Position numbers and translations under genes: made by a program
Shown here: piece after piece, positions 36,089 to 48,285 of the stretch
Layout: each line of letters opens with the position of its first letter
Position numbering within the stretch: position 1 is the stretch's first letter
Origin: Camelus bactrianus
Lineage: Eukaryota > Chordata > Mammalia > Artiodactyla > Camelidae
DNA length: 64,000 nt
Direction of reading: 5' to 3'
NCBI RefSeq assembly: GCF_048773025.1
Contig: NW_027413960.1
Location: forward strand, 3,475,945 to 3,539,944
Notes under the pieces: generated by a model
The model's input: the letters and a program-made list of their open reading frames with translations, nothing else
Told to the model about the DNA's origin: nothing
The model's database searches: none

Positions 36089-36835
36089 GGAGCTAGTAAA
36101 TCCCCATATATATGTATGGAGTGGAGTTTGCAACTGAAGAGAAACTTTGTGTTCCCAACAAGCAAGGTGCAGGACGGCTTTCACACACACTTATCTCTCA
36201 GAACTGAGCATGTGGAGAGACGTTCGTTCATCTAACACAATGGGAATGGGTTGCAGGAAAAACTTTTACTCTGGTTTCTCAGTCTGTTTCCTAGTGCCGG
36301 TTTGAAGTTACTGCAGTTTTCACTGTAAAACCGAGTTGGAGCTAGTACCTCCCCATATATATGTATGGAGTGGAGTTTGCAACTGAAGAGAAACTTTGTG
36401 TTCCCAACAAGCTATGTGAAGTACGGCTTTCACACACACTTATCTCTCAGAACTGAGCATGTGGAGAGACGTTCGTTCATCTAGCACAAAGGGAACGGGT
36501 TGCAAGAGAAACTTTTACTCTGGTTTCTCAGTCTGTTTCCTAGTGCCTGTTTGAAGTTCCTGCAGTTTTCACTGTAAAACCGAGTTGGAGCTAGTACCTC
36601 CCCATATATATGTATGGAGTGGACTTTGCAACTGAAGAGTAACTTTGTGTTCCCAACAAGCTAGGTGAAGGACGGCTTTCACACACACTTATCTCTCAGA
36701 ATTGAGCATGTGCAGTGACGTTCGTTCATCTAGCACAAAGGGAACGGGTTGCAAGAGAAACTTTTACTCTGGTTTCTCAGTCTGTTTCCTAGTGCCGGTT
36801 TGAAGTTCCTGAAGTTTTCACTGTAAAACCCAGTT
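36089..36835 (+). repeat. m1, m2, m3 with an m6-like patch in m2
   Basis: m1 carries gctagtaaatcccc and ctaacacaatgg. The m2 at 36,338 has ctatgtgaagtacgg (about 36,412-36,426), a string typical of m6, where the other copies at 21,160 and 50,028 have ctaggtgaaggatgg. The rest of the monomer is ordinary m2. A short gene-conversion tract is the simplest reading. Confidence 0.88.
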
Positions 36836-38827
36836 GGAGCTAGTACATCCCCTTATATGTGTATGGAGTGGAGTTTGCAACAGAAGAGAAACTTTGTGTT
36901 CCCAACAAGCAAGGTGAAGGACGGCTTTCACACACACGTATCTCTCCGAACTGAGCATGTGGAGAGACGTTCGTTCATCTAGCACAAAGGGAACGGGTTG
37001 CAGGAGAAACATATACTCTGGTTTCTCGGTCTGTTTCCTAGTGCCAGTATGAAGTTCCTGCAGTTTTCACTGTAAAACCGAGTTGGAGCTAGTACCTCCC
37101 CATATATATGTATGGAGTGGTGTTTGCAACTGAAGAGAAACTTTGTGTTCCCAACAAGCTAGGTGAAGGACGGCTTTCACACACACTTATCTCTCAGAAC
37201 TGAGCATGTGGAGAGACGTTCGTTCATCTAGCACAATGGGAATGGGTTGCAGGAAAAACTTTTACTCTGGTTTCTCAGTCTGTTTCCTAGTGCCGTTTTG
37301 AAGTTCCTGCAGTTTTCACTGTAAAACCGAGTTGGAGCTAGTACCTCCCCATATATATGTATGGAGTGGAGTTTGCAACTGAAGAGAAACTTTGTGTTCC
37401 CAACAAGCTAGGTGAAGGATGGCTTTCACACACACTTATCTCTCAGAACTGAGCATGTGGAGAGACGTTCGTTCATCTAGCACAAAGGGAACGGGTTGCA
37501 AGAGAAACTTTTACTCTGGTTTCTCAGTCTGTTTCCTAGTGCCTGTTTGAAGTTCCTGCAGTTTTCACTGTAAAACCGAGTTGGAGCTAGTACCTCCCCA
37601 TATATATGTATGGAGTGGACTTTGCAACTGAAGAGTAACTTTGTGTTCCCAACAAGCTAGGTGAAGGACGGCTTTCACACACACTTATCTCTCAGAATTG
37701 AGCATGTGCAGTGACGTTCGTTCATCTAGCACAAAGGGAACGGGTTGCAAGAGAAACTTTTACTCTGGTTTCTCAGTCTGTTTCCTAGTGCCGGTTTGAA
37801 GTTCCTGAAGTTTTCACTGTAAAACCCAGTTGGAGCTAGTACATCCCCTTATATGTGTATGGAGTGGAGTTTGCAACAGAAGAGAAACTTTGTGTTCCCA
37901 ACAAGCTAGGTGAAGGACGGCTTTCACACACACTTATCTCTCAGAACTGAGCATGTGGAGGGACGTTCGTTCATCTAGCACAAAGGGAATGGGTTGCAGG
38001 AGAAACTTTTACTCTGGTTTCTCAGTCTGTTTCCTAGTGCCAGTTTGAAGTTCCTGCAGTTTTCACTGTAAAACAGAGTTGGAGCTAGTACTTCCCCATA
38101 TATATGTACGGAATGTAGTTTGCAACTGAAGAGAAACTTTGTGTTCCCAACAAGCTAGGTGAAGGACGGCTTTCACACACACTTATCTCTCAGAACTGAG
38201 CATGTGGAGAGACGTTCGTTCATCTAGCACAAAGGGAACGGGTTGCAGGAGAAACTTTTACTCTGGTTTCTCAGTCTGTTTCCTAGTAGCGGTTTGAAGT
38301 TCCTGCAGTTTTCACTGTAAAACCGAGTTGGAGCTAGTACCTCCCCATTTATATGTATGGAGTGGAGTTTGCAACTGAAGAGAAACTTTGTGTTCCCAAC
38401 AAGCTATGTGAAGTACGGCTTTCACACACACTTATCTCTCAGAACTGAGCATGTGGAGAGACGTTCGTTCATCTAGCACAAAGGGAACGGGTTGCAGGAG
38501 AAACATTTACTCTGGTTTCTCGGTCTGTTTCCTAGTGCCAGTATGAAATTCCTGCAGTTTTCACTGTAAAACCGAGTTGGAGCTAGTACCTTCCCATATA
38601 TATGTATGGAGTGGTGTTTGCAACTGAAGAGAAACTTTGTGTTCCCAACAAGCTAGGTGAAGGACGGCTTTCACACACACTTATCTCTCAGAATTGAGCA
38701 TGTGCAGTGACGTTCGTTCATCTAGCACAAAGGGAACGGGTTGCAAGAGAAACTTTTACTCTGGTTTCTCAGTCTGTTTCCTAGTGCCGGTTTGAAGTTC
38801 CTGCAGTTTTCACTGTAAAACCCAGTT
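36836..38827 (+). repeat. Eight-monomer HOR (1,992 bp), first of a tandem pair
   Basis: The order is P, m1 (ctaggtgaagg), m2, m3, m4, m5, m6, m1/m3 hybrid. It matches 21,658-23,649 at an offset of 15,178 bp and the next unit at 1,992 bp. Confidence 0.94.
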
Positions 38828-40819
38828 GGAGCTAGTACATCCCCTTATATGTGTATGGAGTGGAGTTTGCAACAGAAGAGAAACTTTGTGTTCCCAACAA
38901 GCAAGGTGAAGGACGGCTTTCACACACACGTATCTCTCCGAACTGAGCATGTGGAGAGACGTTCGTTCATCTAGCACAAAGGGAACGGGTTGCAGGAGAA
39001 ACATATACTCTGGTTTCTCGGTCTGTTTCCTAGTGCCAGTATGAAGTTCCTGCAGTTTTCACTGTAAAACCGAGTTGGAGCTAGTACCTCCCCATATATA
39101 TGTATGGAGTGGTGTTTGCAACTGAAGAGAAACTTTGTGTTCCCAACAAGCTAGGTGAAGGACGGCTTTCACACACACTTATCTCTCAGAACTGAGCATG
39201 TGGAGAGACGTTCGTTCATCTAGCACAATGGGAATGGGTTGCAGGAAAAACTTTTACTCTGGTTTCTCAGTCTGTTTCCTAGTGCCGTTTTGAAGTTCCT
39301 GCAGTTTTCACTGTAAAACCGAGTTGGAGCTAGTACCTCCCCATATATATGTATGGAGTGGAGTTTGCAACTGAAGAGAAACTTTGTGTTCCCAACAAGC
39401 TAGGTGAAGGATGGCTTTCACACACACTTATCTCTCAGAACTGAGCATGTGGAGAGACGTTCGTTCATCTAGCACAAAGGGAACGGGTTGCAAGAGAAAC
39501 TTTTACTCTGGTTTCTCAGTCTGTTTCCTAGTGCCTGTTTGAAGTTCCTGCAGTTTTCACTGTAAAACCGAGTTGGAGCTAGTACCTCCCCATATATATG
39601 TATGGAGTGGACTTTGCAACTGAAGAGTAACTTTGTGTTCCCAACAAGCTAGGTGAAGGACGGCTTTCACACACACTTATCTCTCAGAATTGAGCATGTG
39701 CCGTGACGTTCGTTCATCTAGCACAAAGGGAACGGGTTGCAAGAGAAACTTTTACTCTGGTTTCTCAGTCTGTTTCCTAGTGCCGGTTTGAAGTTCCTGA
39801 AGTTTTCACTGTAAAACCCAGTTGGAGCTAGTACATCCCCTTATATGTGTATGGAGTGGAGTTTGCAACAGAAGAGAAACTTTGTGTTCCCAACAAGCTA
39901 GGTGAAGGACGGCTTTCACACACACTTATCTCTCAGAACTGAGCATGTGGAGGGACGTTCGTTCATCTAGCACAAAGGGAATGGGTTGCAGGAGAAACTT
40001 TTACTCTGGTTTCTCAGTCTGTTTCCTAGTGCCAGTTTGAAGTTCCTGCAGTTTTCACTGTAAAACAGAGTTGGAGCTAGTACTTCCCCATATATATGTA
40101 CGGAATGTAGTTTGCAACTGAAGAGAAACTTTGTGTTCCCAACAAGCTAGGTGAAGGACGGCTTTCACACACACTTATCTCTCAGAACTGAGCATGTGGA
40201 GAGACGTTCGTTCATCTAGCACAAAGGGAACGGGTTGCAGGAGAAACTTTTACTCTGGTTTCTCAGTCTGTTTCCTAGTAGCGGTTTGAAGTTCCTGCAG
40301 TTTTCACTGTAAAACCGAGTTGGAGCTAGTACCTCCCCATTTATATGTATGGAGTGGAGTTTGCAACTGAAGAGAAACTTTGTGTTCCCAACAAGCTATG
40401 TGAAGTACGGCTTTCACACACACTTATCTCTCAGAACTGAGCATGTGGAGAGACGTTCGTTCATCTAGCACAAAGGGAACGGGTTGCAGGAGAAACATTT
40501 ACTCTGGTTTCTCGGTCTGTTTCCTAGTGCCAGTATGAAATTCCTGCAGTTTTCACTGTAAAACCGAGTTGGAGCTAGTACCTTCCCATATATATGTATG
40601 GAGTGGTGTTTGCAACTGAAGAGAAACTTTGTGTTCCCAACAAGCTAGGTGAAGGACGGCTTTCACACACACTTATCTCTCAGAATTGAGCATGTGCAGT
40701 GACGTTCGTTCATCTAGCACAAAGGGAACGGGTTGCAAGAGAAACTTTTACTCTGGTTTCTCAGTCTGTTTCCTAGTGCCGGTTTGAAGTTCCTGCAGTT
40801 TTCACTGTAAAACCCAGTT
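38828..40819 (+). repeat. Eight-monomer HOR, second of a tandem pair
   Basis: By eye the only difference I noted from the preceding unit is gtgccgtg instead of gtgcagtg at 39,702. This is among the youngest duplications in the window, or has been homogenised recently. Confidence 0.94.
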
Positions 40820-43800
40820 GGAGCTAGTACATCCCCTTATATGTGTATGGAGTGGAGTTTGCAACAGAAGAGAAACTTTGTGTTCCCAACAAGCAAGGTG
40901 AAGGACGGCTTTCACACACACGTATCTCTCCGAACTGAGCATGTGGAGAGACGTTCGTTCATCTAGCACAAAGGGAACGGGTTGCAGGAGAAACATATAC
41001 TCTGGTTTCTCGGTCTGTTTCCTAGTGCCAGTATGAAGTTCCTGCAGTTTTCACTGTAAAACCGAGTTGGAGCTAGTACCTCCCCATATATATGTATGGA
41101 GTGGTGTTTGCAACTGAAGAGAAACTTTGTGTTCCCAACAAGCAAGGTGCAGGACGGCTTTCACACACACTTATCTCTCAGAACTGAGCATGTGGAGAGA
41201 CGTTCGTTCATCTAGCACAATGGGAATGGGTTGCAGGAAAAACTTTTACTCTGGTTTCTCAGTCTGTTTCCTAGTGCCGTTTTGAAGTTCCTGCAGTTTT
41301 CACTGTAAAACCGAGTTGGAGCTAGTACCTCCCCATATATATGTATGGAGTGGAGTTTGCAACTGAAGAGAAACTTTGTGTTCCCAACAAGCTAGGTGAA
41401 GGATGGCTTTCACACACACTTATCTCTCAGAACTGAGCATGTGGAGAGACGTTCGTTCATCTAGCACAAAGGGAACGGGTTGCAAGAGAAACTTTTACTC
41501 TGGTTTCTCAGTCTGTTTCCTAGTGCCTGTTTGAAGTTCCTGCAGTTTTCACTGTAAAACCGAGTTGGAGCTAGTACCTCCCCATATATATGTATGGAGT
41601 GGACTTTGCAACTGAAGAGTAACTTTGTGTTCCCAACAAGCTAGGTGAAGGACGGCTTTCACACACACTTATCTCTCAGAATTGAGCATGTGCAGTGACG
41701 TTCGTTCATCTAGCACAAAGGGAACGGGTTGCAAGAGAAACTTTTACTCTGGTTTCTCAGTCTGTTTCCTAGTGCCGGTTTGAAGTTCCTGAAGTTTTCA
41801 CTGTAAAACCCAGTTGGAGCTAGTACATCCCCTTATATGTGTATGGAGTGGAGTTTGCAACAGAAGAGAAACTTTGTGTTCCCAACAAGCTAGGTGAAGT
41901 ACGGCTTTCACACACACTTATCTCTCAGAACTGAGCATGTGGAGGGACGTTCGTTCATCTAGCACAAAGGGAATGGGTTGCAGGAGAAACTTTTACTCTG
42001 GTTTCTCAGTCTGTTTCCTAGTGCCAGTTTGAAGTTCCTGCAGTTTTCACTGTAAAACAGAGTTGGAGCTAGTAATTCCCCATATATATGTACGGAATGT
42101 AGTTTGCAACTGAAGAGAAACTTTGTGTTCCCAACAAGCTAGGTGAAGGACGGCTTTCACACACACTTATCTCTCAGAACTGAGCATGTGGAGAGACGTT
42201 CGTTCATCTAGCACAAAGGGAACGGGTTGCAGGAGAAAATTTTACTCTGGTTTCTCAGTCTGTTTCCTAGTAGCGGTTTGAAGTTCCTGCAGTTTTCACT
42301 GTAAAACCGAGTTGGAGCTAGTACCTCCCCATTTATATGTATGGAGTGCAGTTTGCAACTGAAGAGAAACTTTGTGTTCCCAACAAGCTATGTGAAGTAC
42401 GGCTTTCACACACACTTATCTCTCAGAACTGAGCATGTGGAGAGACGTTCGTTCATCTAGCACAAAGGGAACGGGTTGCAGGAGAAACATTTACTCTGGT
42501 TTCTCGGTCTGTTTCCTAGTGCCAGTATGAAATTCCTGCAGTTTTCACGGTAAAACCGAGTTGGAGCTAGTACCTTCCCATATATATGTATGGAGTGGTG
42601 TTTGCAACTGAAGAGAAACTTTGTGTTCCCAACAAGCAAGGTGCAGCACGGCTTTCACACACACTTATCTCTCAGAATTGAGCATGTGGAGAGACGTTCG
42701 TTCATCTAGCACAATGGGAATGGGTTGCAGGAAAAACTTTTACTCTGGTTTCTCAGTCTGTTTCCTAGTGCCGTTTTGAAGTTCCTGCAGTTTTCACTGT
42801 AAAACCGAGTTGGAGCTAGTACCTCCCCATATATATGTATGGAGTGGAGTTTGCAACTGAAGAGAAACTTTGTGTTCCCATCAAGCTAGGTGAAGGATGG
42901 CTTTCACACACACTTATCTCTCAGAACTGAGCATGTGGAGAGACGTTCGTTCATCTAGCACAAAGGGAACGGGTTGCAAGAGAAACTTTTACTCTGGTTT
43001 TTCAGTCTGTTTCCTAGTGCCTGTTTGAAGTTCCTGCAGTTTTCACTGTAAAACCGAGTTGGAGCTAGTACCTCCCCATATATATGTATGGAGTGGACTT
43101 TGCAACTGAAGAGTAACTTTGTGTTCCCAACAAGCTAGGTGAAGGACGGCTTTCACACACACTTATCTCTCAGAATTGAGCATGTGCAGTGACGTTCGTT
43201 CATCTAGCACAAAGGGAACGGGTTGCAAGAGAAACTTTTACTCTGGTTTCTCAGTCTGTTTCCTAGTGCCGGTTTGAAGTTCCTGAAGTTTTCACTGTAA
43301 AACCCAGTTGGAGCTAGTACATCCCCTTATATGTGTATGGAGTGGAGTTTGCAACAGAAGAGAAACTTTGTGTTCCCAACAAGCTAGGTGAAGTACGGCT
43401 TTCACACACACTTATCTCTCAGAACTGAGCATGTGGAGGGACGTTCGTTCATCTAGCACAAAGGGAATGGGTTGCAGGAGAAACTTTTACTCTGGTTTCT
43501 CAGTCTGTTTCCTAGTGCCAGTTTGAAGTTCCTGCAGTTTTCACTGTAAAACAGAGTTGGAGCTAGTAATTCCCCATATATATGTACGGAATGTAGTTTG
43601 CAACTGAAGAGAAACTTTGTGTTCCCAACAAGCTAGGTGAAGGACGGCTTTCACACACACTTATCTCTCAGAACTGAGCATGTGGAGAGACGTTCGTTCA
43701 TCTAGCACAAAGGGAACGGGTTGCAGGAGAAAATTTTACTCTGGTTTCTCAGTCTGTTTCCTAGTAGCGGTTTGAAGTTCCTGCAGTTTTCACTGTAAAA

Positions 43801-45550
43801 CCGAGTTGGAGCTAGTACCTCCCCATTTATATGTATGGAGTGCAGTTTGCAACTGAAGAGAAACTTTGTGTTCCCAACAAGCTATGTGAAGTACGGCTTT
43901 CACACACACTTATCTCTCAGAACTGAGCATGTGGAGAGACGTTCGTTCATCTAGCACAAAGGGAACGGGTTGCAGGAGAAACATTTACTCTGGTTTCTCG
44001 GTCTGTTTCCTAGTGCCAGTATGAAATTCCTGCAGTTTTCACGGTAAAACCGAGTTGGAGCTAGTACCTTCCCATATATATGTATGGAGTGGTGTTTGCA
44101 ACTGAAGAGAAACTTTGTGTTCCCAACAAGCAAGGTGCAGCACGGCTTTCACACACACTTATCTCTCAGAATTGAGCATGTGGAGAGACGTTCGTTCATC
44201 TAGCACAATGGGAATGGGTTGCAGGAAAAACTTTTACTCTGGTTTCTCAGTCTGTTTCCTAGTGCCGTTTTGAAGTTCCTGCAGTTTTCACTGTAAAACC
44301 GAGTTGGAGCTAGTACCTCCCCATATATATGTATGGAGTGGAGTTTGCAACTGAAGAGAAACTTTGTGTTCCCATCAAGCTAGGTGAAGGATGGCTTTCA
44401 CACACACTTATCTCTCAGAACTGAGCATGTGGAGAGACGTTCGTTCATCTAGCACAAAGGGAACGGGTTGCAAGAGAAACTTTTACTCTGGTTTTTCAGT
44501 CTGTTTCCTAGTGCCTGTTTGAAGTTCCTGCAGTTTTCACTGTAAAACCGAGTTGGAGCTAGTACCTCCCCATATATATGTATGGAGTGGACTTTGCAAC
44601 TGAAGAGAAACTTTGTGTTCCCAACAAGCTAGGTGAAGGACGGCTTTCACACACACTTATCTGTCAGAATTGAGCATGTGCAGTGACGTTCGTTCATCTA
44701 GCACAAAGGGAACGGGTTGCAAGAGAAACTTTTACTCTGGTTTCTCAGTCTGTTTCCTAGTGCCGGTTTGAAGTTCCTGAAGTTTTCACTGTAAAACCCA
44801 GTTGGAGCTAGTACATCCCCTTATATGTGTATGGAGTGGAGTTTGCAACAGAAGAGAATCTTTGTGTTCCCAACAAGATAGTTGAAGTACGGCTTTCACA
44901 CACACTTATCTCTCAGAACTGAGCATGTGGAGGGACGTTCGTTCATCTAGCACAAAGGGAATGGGTTGCAGGAGAAACTTTTACTCTGGTTTCTCAATCA
45001 GTTTCCTAGTGCCAGTTTGAAGTTCCTGCAGTTTTCACTGTAAAACAGAGTTGGAGCTAGTACTTCCCCATATATATGTACGGAATGTAGTTTGCAACTG
45101 AAGAGAAACTTTGTGTTCCCAACAAGCTAGGTGAAGGACGGCTTTCACACACACTTATCTCTCAGAACTGAGCATGTGGAGAGACGTTCGTTCATCTAGC
45201 ACAAAGGGAACGGGTTGCAGGAGAAACTTTTACTCTGGTTTCTCAGTCTGTTTCCTAGTACCGGTTTGAAGTTCCTGCAGTTTTCACTGTAAAACCGAGT
45301 TGGAGCTAGTACCTCCCCATTTATATGTATGGAGTGGAGTTTGCAACTGAAGAGAAACTTTGTGTTCCCAACAAGCTATGTGAAGTACGGCTTTCACACA
45401 CACTTATCTCTCAGAACTGAGCATGTGGAGAGACGTTCGTTCATCTAGCACAACGGGAACGGGTTGCAGGAGAAACATTTACTCTGGTTTCTCGGTCTGT
45501 TTCCTAGTGCCAGTATGAAATTCCTGCAGTTTTCACTGTAAAACCGAGTT
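40820..45550 (+). repeat. P monomer followed by three six-monomer HORs
   Basis: P at 40,820 is followed by six-mers from 41,069, 42,563 and 44,057. Segments 41,567-43,060 and 43,061-44,554 look like an exact 1,494-bp tandem pair, sharing agagtaac, gctagtaattcccc, gagaaaattttac, gagtgcag and ttcacggtaaaac. The third six-mer switches to the 25.4-kb type (atctgtcag, agatagttg, ctcaatcagtttcc). Confidence 0.92.
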
Positions 45551-47290
45551 GGAGCTAGTACCTCCCCATATATATGTATGGAGTGGTGTTTGCAACTGAA
45601 GAGAAACTTTGTGTTCCCAACAAGCAAGGTGCAGGACGGCTTTCACACACACTTATCTCTCAGAACTGAGCATGTGGAGAGACGTTCGTTCATCTAGCAC
45701 AATGGGAATGGGTTGCAGGAAAAACTTTTACTCTGGTTTCTCAGTCTGTTTCCTAGTGCCGTTTTGAAGTTCCTGCAGTTTTCACTGTAAAACCGAGTTG
45801 GAGCTAGTACCTCCCCATATATATGTATGGAGTGGAGTTTGCAACTGAAGAGAAACTTTGTGTTCCCAACAAGCTAGGTGAAGGATGGCTTTCACACACA
45901 CTTATCTCTCAGAACTGAGCATGTGGAGAGACGTTCGTTCATCTAGCACAAAGGGAACGGTTTGCAGGAGAAATTTTAATCTGGGTTCTCAGCCTTTTTC
46001 CTAATGCCGGTTTGAAGTTCCTGCAGTTTTCACTGTAAAAACGAGTTGGAACTAGTACCTCCCCTTATATATGTATGGAGTGGAGTTTGCAACAGAAGAG
46101 AAACTTTGTGTTCCCAACAAGCTAGGTAAAGGACGGTTTCACACACACTTATCTCTCAGAAGTGAGCATGTGGAGAGACGTTCGTTCATCTAGCACAAAG
46201 GGAACGGGTTGCAGGAGAAACTTTACTCTGGTTTCTCAGTCTCTTTCCTAGTGCCGGTTTGAAGTTCCTGCAGTTTTCACTGTAAAACCGAGTTGGAGCT
46301 AGTTCCTCCCCATATATATGTATGGAGTGGAGTTTGCAACTGAAGAGAAACTTTGTGTTCCCAACAAGCTAGGTGAAGGACGGCTTTCACACACACTTAT
46401 CTCTCAGAACTGAGCATGTGGAGAGACGTTCGTTCATCTAGCACAAAGTGAACTGGTTGCAGGAGAAACTTTTTCTCTGGTTTCTCGGTCTGTTTCCTAG
46501 TGCCTGTTTGAAGTTACTGCAGTTTTCACTGTAAAACCGAGTTGGAGCTAGTACCTCTCCATATATATGTATGGAGTGGAGTTTGCAACTGAAGAGAAAC
46601 TTTGTGTTCCCAACAAGCTAGGTGCAGGACGGCTTTCACACACACTTATCTCTCAGAACTGAGCATGTGGATAGACGTTCGTTCATCTAGCACAAAGGGA
46701 ACGGGTTGCCAGAAAAACTTTTAATCTGGTTTCTCAGTCTGTTTCCTAGTGCCTGTTTGAAGTTACTGCAGTTTTCACTGTAAAACCGAGTTGGAGCTAA
46801 TACCTCCCCATATATATGTATGGAGTGGACTTTGCAACTGAAGAGAAACTTTGTGTTCCCAACAAGCTAGGTGAAGGACGGCTTTCACACACACTTATCT
46901 CTCAGAACTGAGCATGTGGAGAGACGTTCGTTCATCTAGCACAAAGGGAACGGGTTGTAGGAGAAACTTTTACTCTGGTTTCTCAGTCTGTTTCCTAGAG
47001 CCGGTTTGAAGTTCCTGCAGTTTTCACTGTAAAACCGAGTTGGAGCTAGTACCTCCCCATTTATATGTATGGAGTGGAGTTTGCAACTGAAGAGAAACTT
47101 TGTGTTCCCAACAAGCAACGTGAAGGACGGCTTTCACACACACTTATCTCTCAGAACTGAGCATGTGGAGAGACTTTCGTTCATCTAGCACAAAGGGAAC
47201 GGGTTGCAGGAAAAACATTTACTCTGGTTTCTCGGTCTGTTTCCTAGTGCCAGTATGAAGTTCCTGCAGTTTTCACTGTAAAACCGAGAT
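45551..47290 (+). repeat. m1 plus complete n-series block n1-n6 (third copy)
   Basis: It repeats 31,862-33,601 at an offset of 13,689 bp with the same 1- and 2-bp losses at n1 and n2, including cagccttttt, ctaggtaaaggacggtttc and gctaatacc. Confidence 0.92.
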
Positions 47291-48285
47291 GGAGCTAGTA
47301 CCTCCACATATATATGTATGGAGTGGTGTTTGCAACTGAAGAGAAACTTTGTGTTCCCAACAAGCAAGGTGCAGGACGGCTTTCACACACACATATCTCT
47401 CAGAACTGAGCATGTGGAGAGACGTTCGTTCATCTAGCACAATGGGAATGGGTTGCAGGAAAAACTTTTACTCTGGTTTCTCAGTCTGTTTCCTAGTGCC
47501 GTTTTGAAGTTCCTGCAGTTTTCACTGTAAAACCGAGTTGGAGCTAGTACCTCCCCATATATATGTATGGAGTGGAGTTTGCAACTGAAGAGAAACTTTG
47601 TGTTCCCAACAAGCTAGGTGAAGGATGGCTTTCACACACACTTATCTCTCAGAACTGAGCATGTGGAGAGACGTTCGTTGATCTAGCACAAAGGGAACGG
47701 GTTGCAGGAGAAATTTTAATCTGGGTTCTCAGCCTGTTTCCTAATGCCGGTTTGAAGTTCCTGCAGTTTTCACTGTAAAACCGAGTTGGAACTAGTACCT
47801 CCCCTTATATATGTATGGAGTGGATTTTGCAACAGAAGAGAAACTTTGTGTTCCCAACAAGCTAGGTAAAGGACGGCTTTCACACACACTTATCTCTCAG
47901 AACTGAGCATGTGGAGAGACGTTCGTTCATCTAGCACAAAGGGAACTGGTTGCAGGAGAAACTTTTACTCTGGTTTCTCAGTCTGTTTCCTAGTGCCAGT
48001 TTGAAGTTCCTGCAGTTTTCACTGTAAAACCGAGTTGGAGCTAGTACTTCCCCATATATATGTACGGAATGTAGTTTGCAACTGAAGAGAAACTTTGTGT
48101 TCCCAACAAGCTAGGTGAAGGACGGCTTTCACACACACTTATCTCTCAGAACTGAGCATGTGGAGAGACGTTCGTTCATCTAGCACAAAGGGAACGGGTT
48201 GCAGGAGAAACATATACTCTGGTTTCTCTGTCTGTTTCCTAGTGCCAGTATGAAGTTCCTGCAGTTTTCACTGTAAAACCGAGTT
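47291..48285 (+). repeat. m1, n1', n2', m5/m6 group (second copy)
   Basis: This is the partner of 33,602-34,595. It keeps gtgccagtatgaag where the first copy has a shortened gtgccagttgaag, so the offset becomes 13,690 bp downstream. Confidence 0.9.

Larger units (their letters stand above)
31613..36835 (+). repeat. Segmental duplication B, copy 1
   Basis: It matches 45,302-50,525 at an offset of 13,689-13,690 bp, equal to 55 monomers less six single-base losses. It spans m6, the n1-n6 block, the n1' n2' group, a six-mer and m1-m3, and ends where P (36,836) faces m4 (50,526). Confidence 0.92.
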
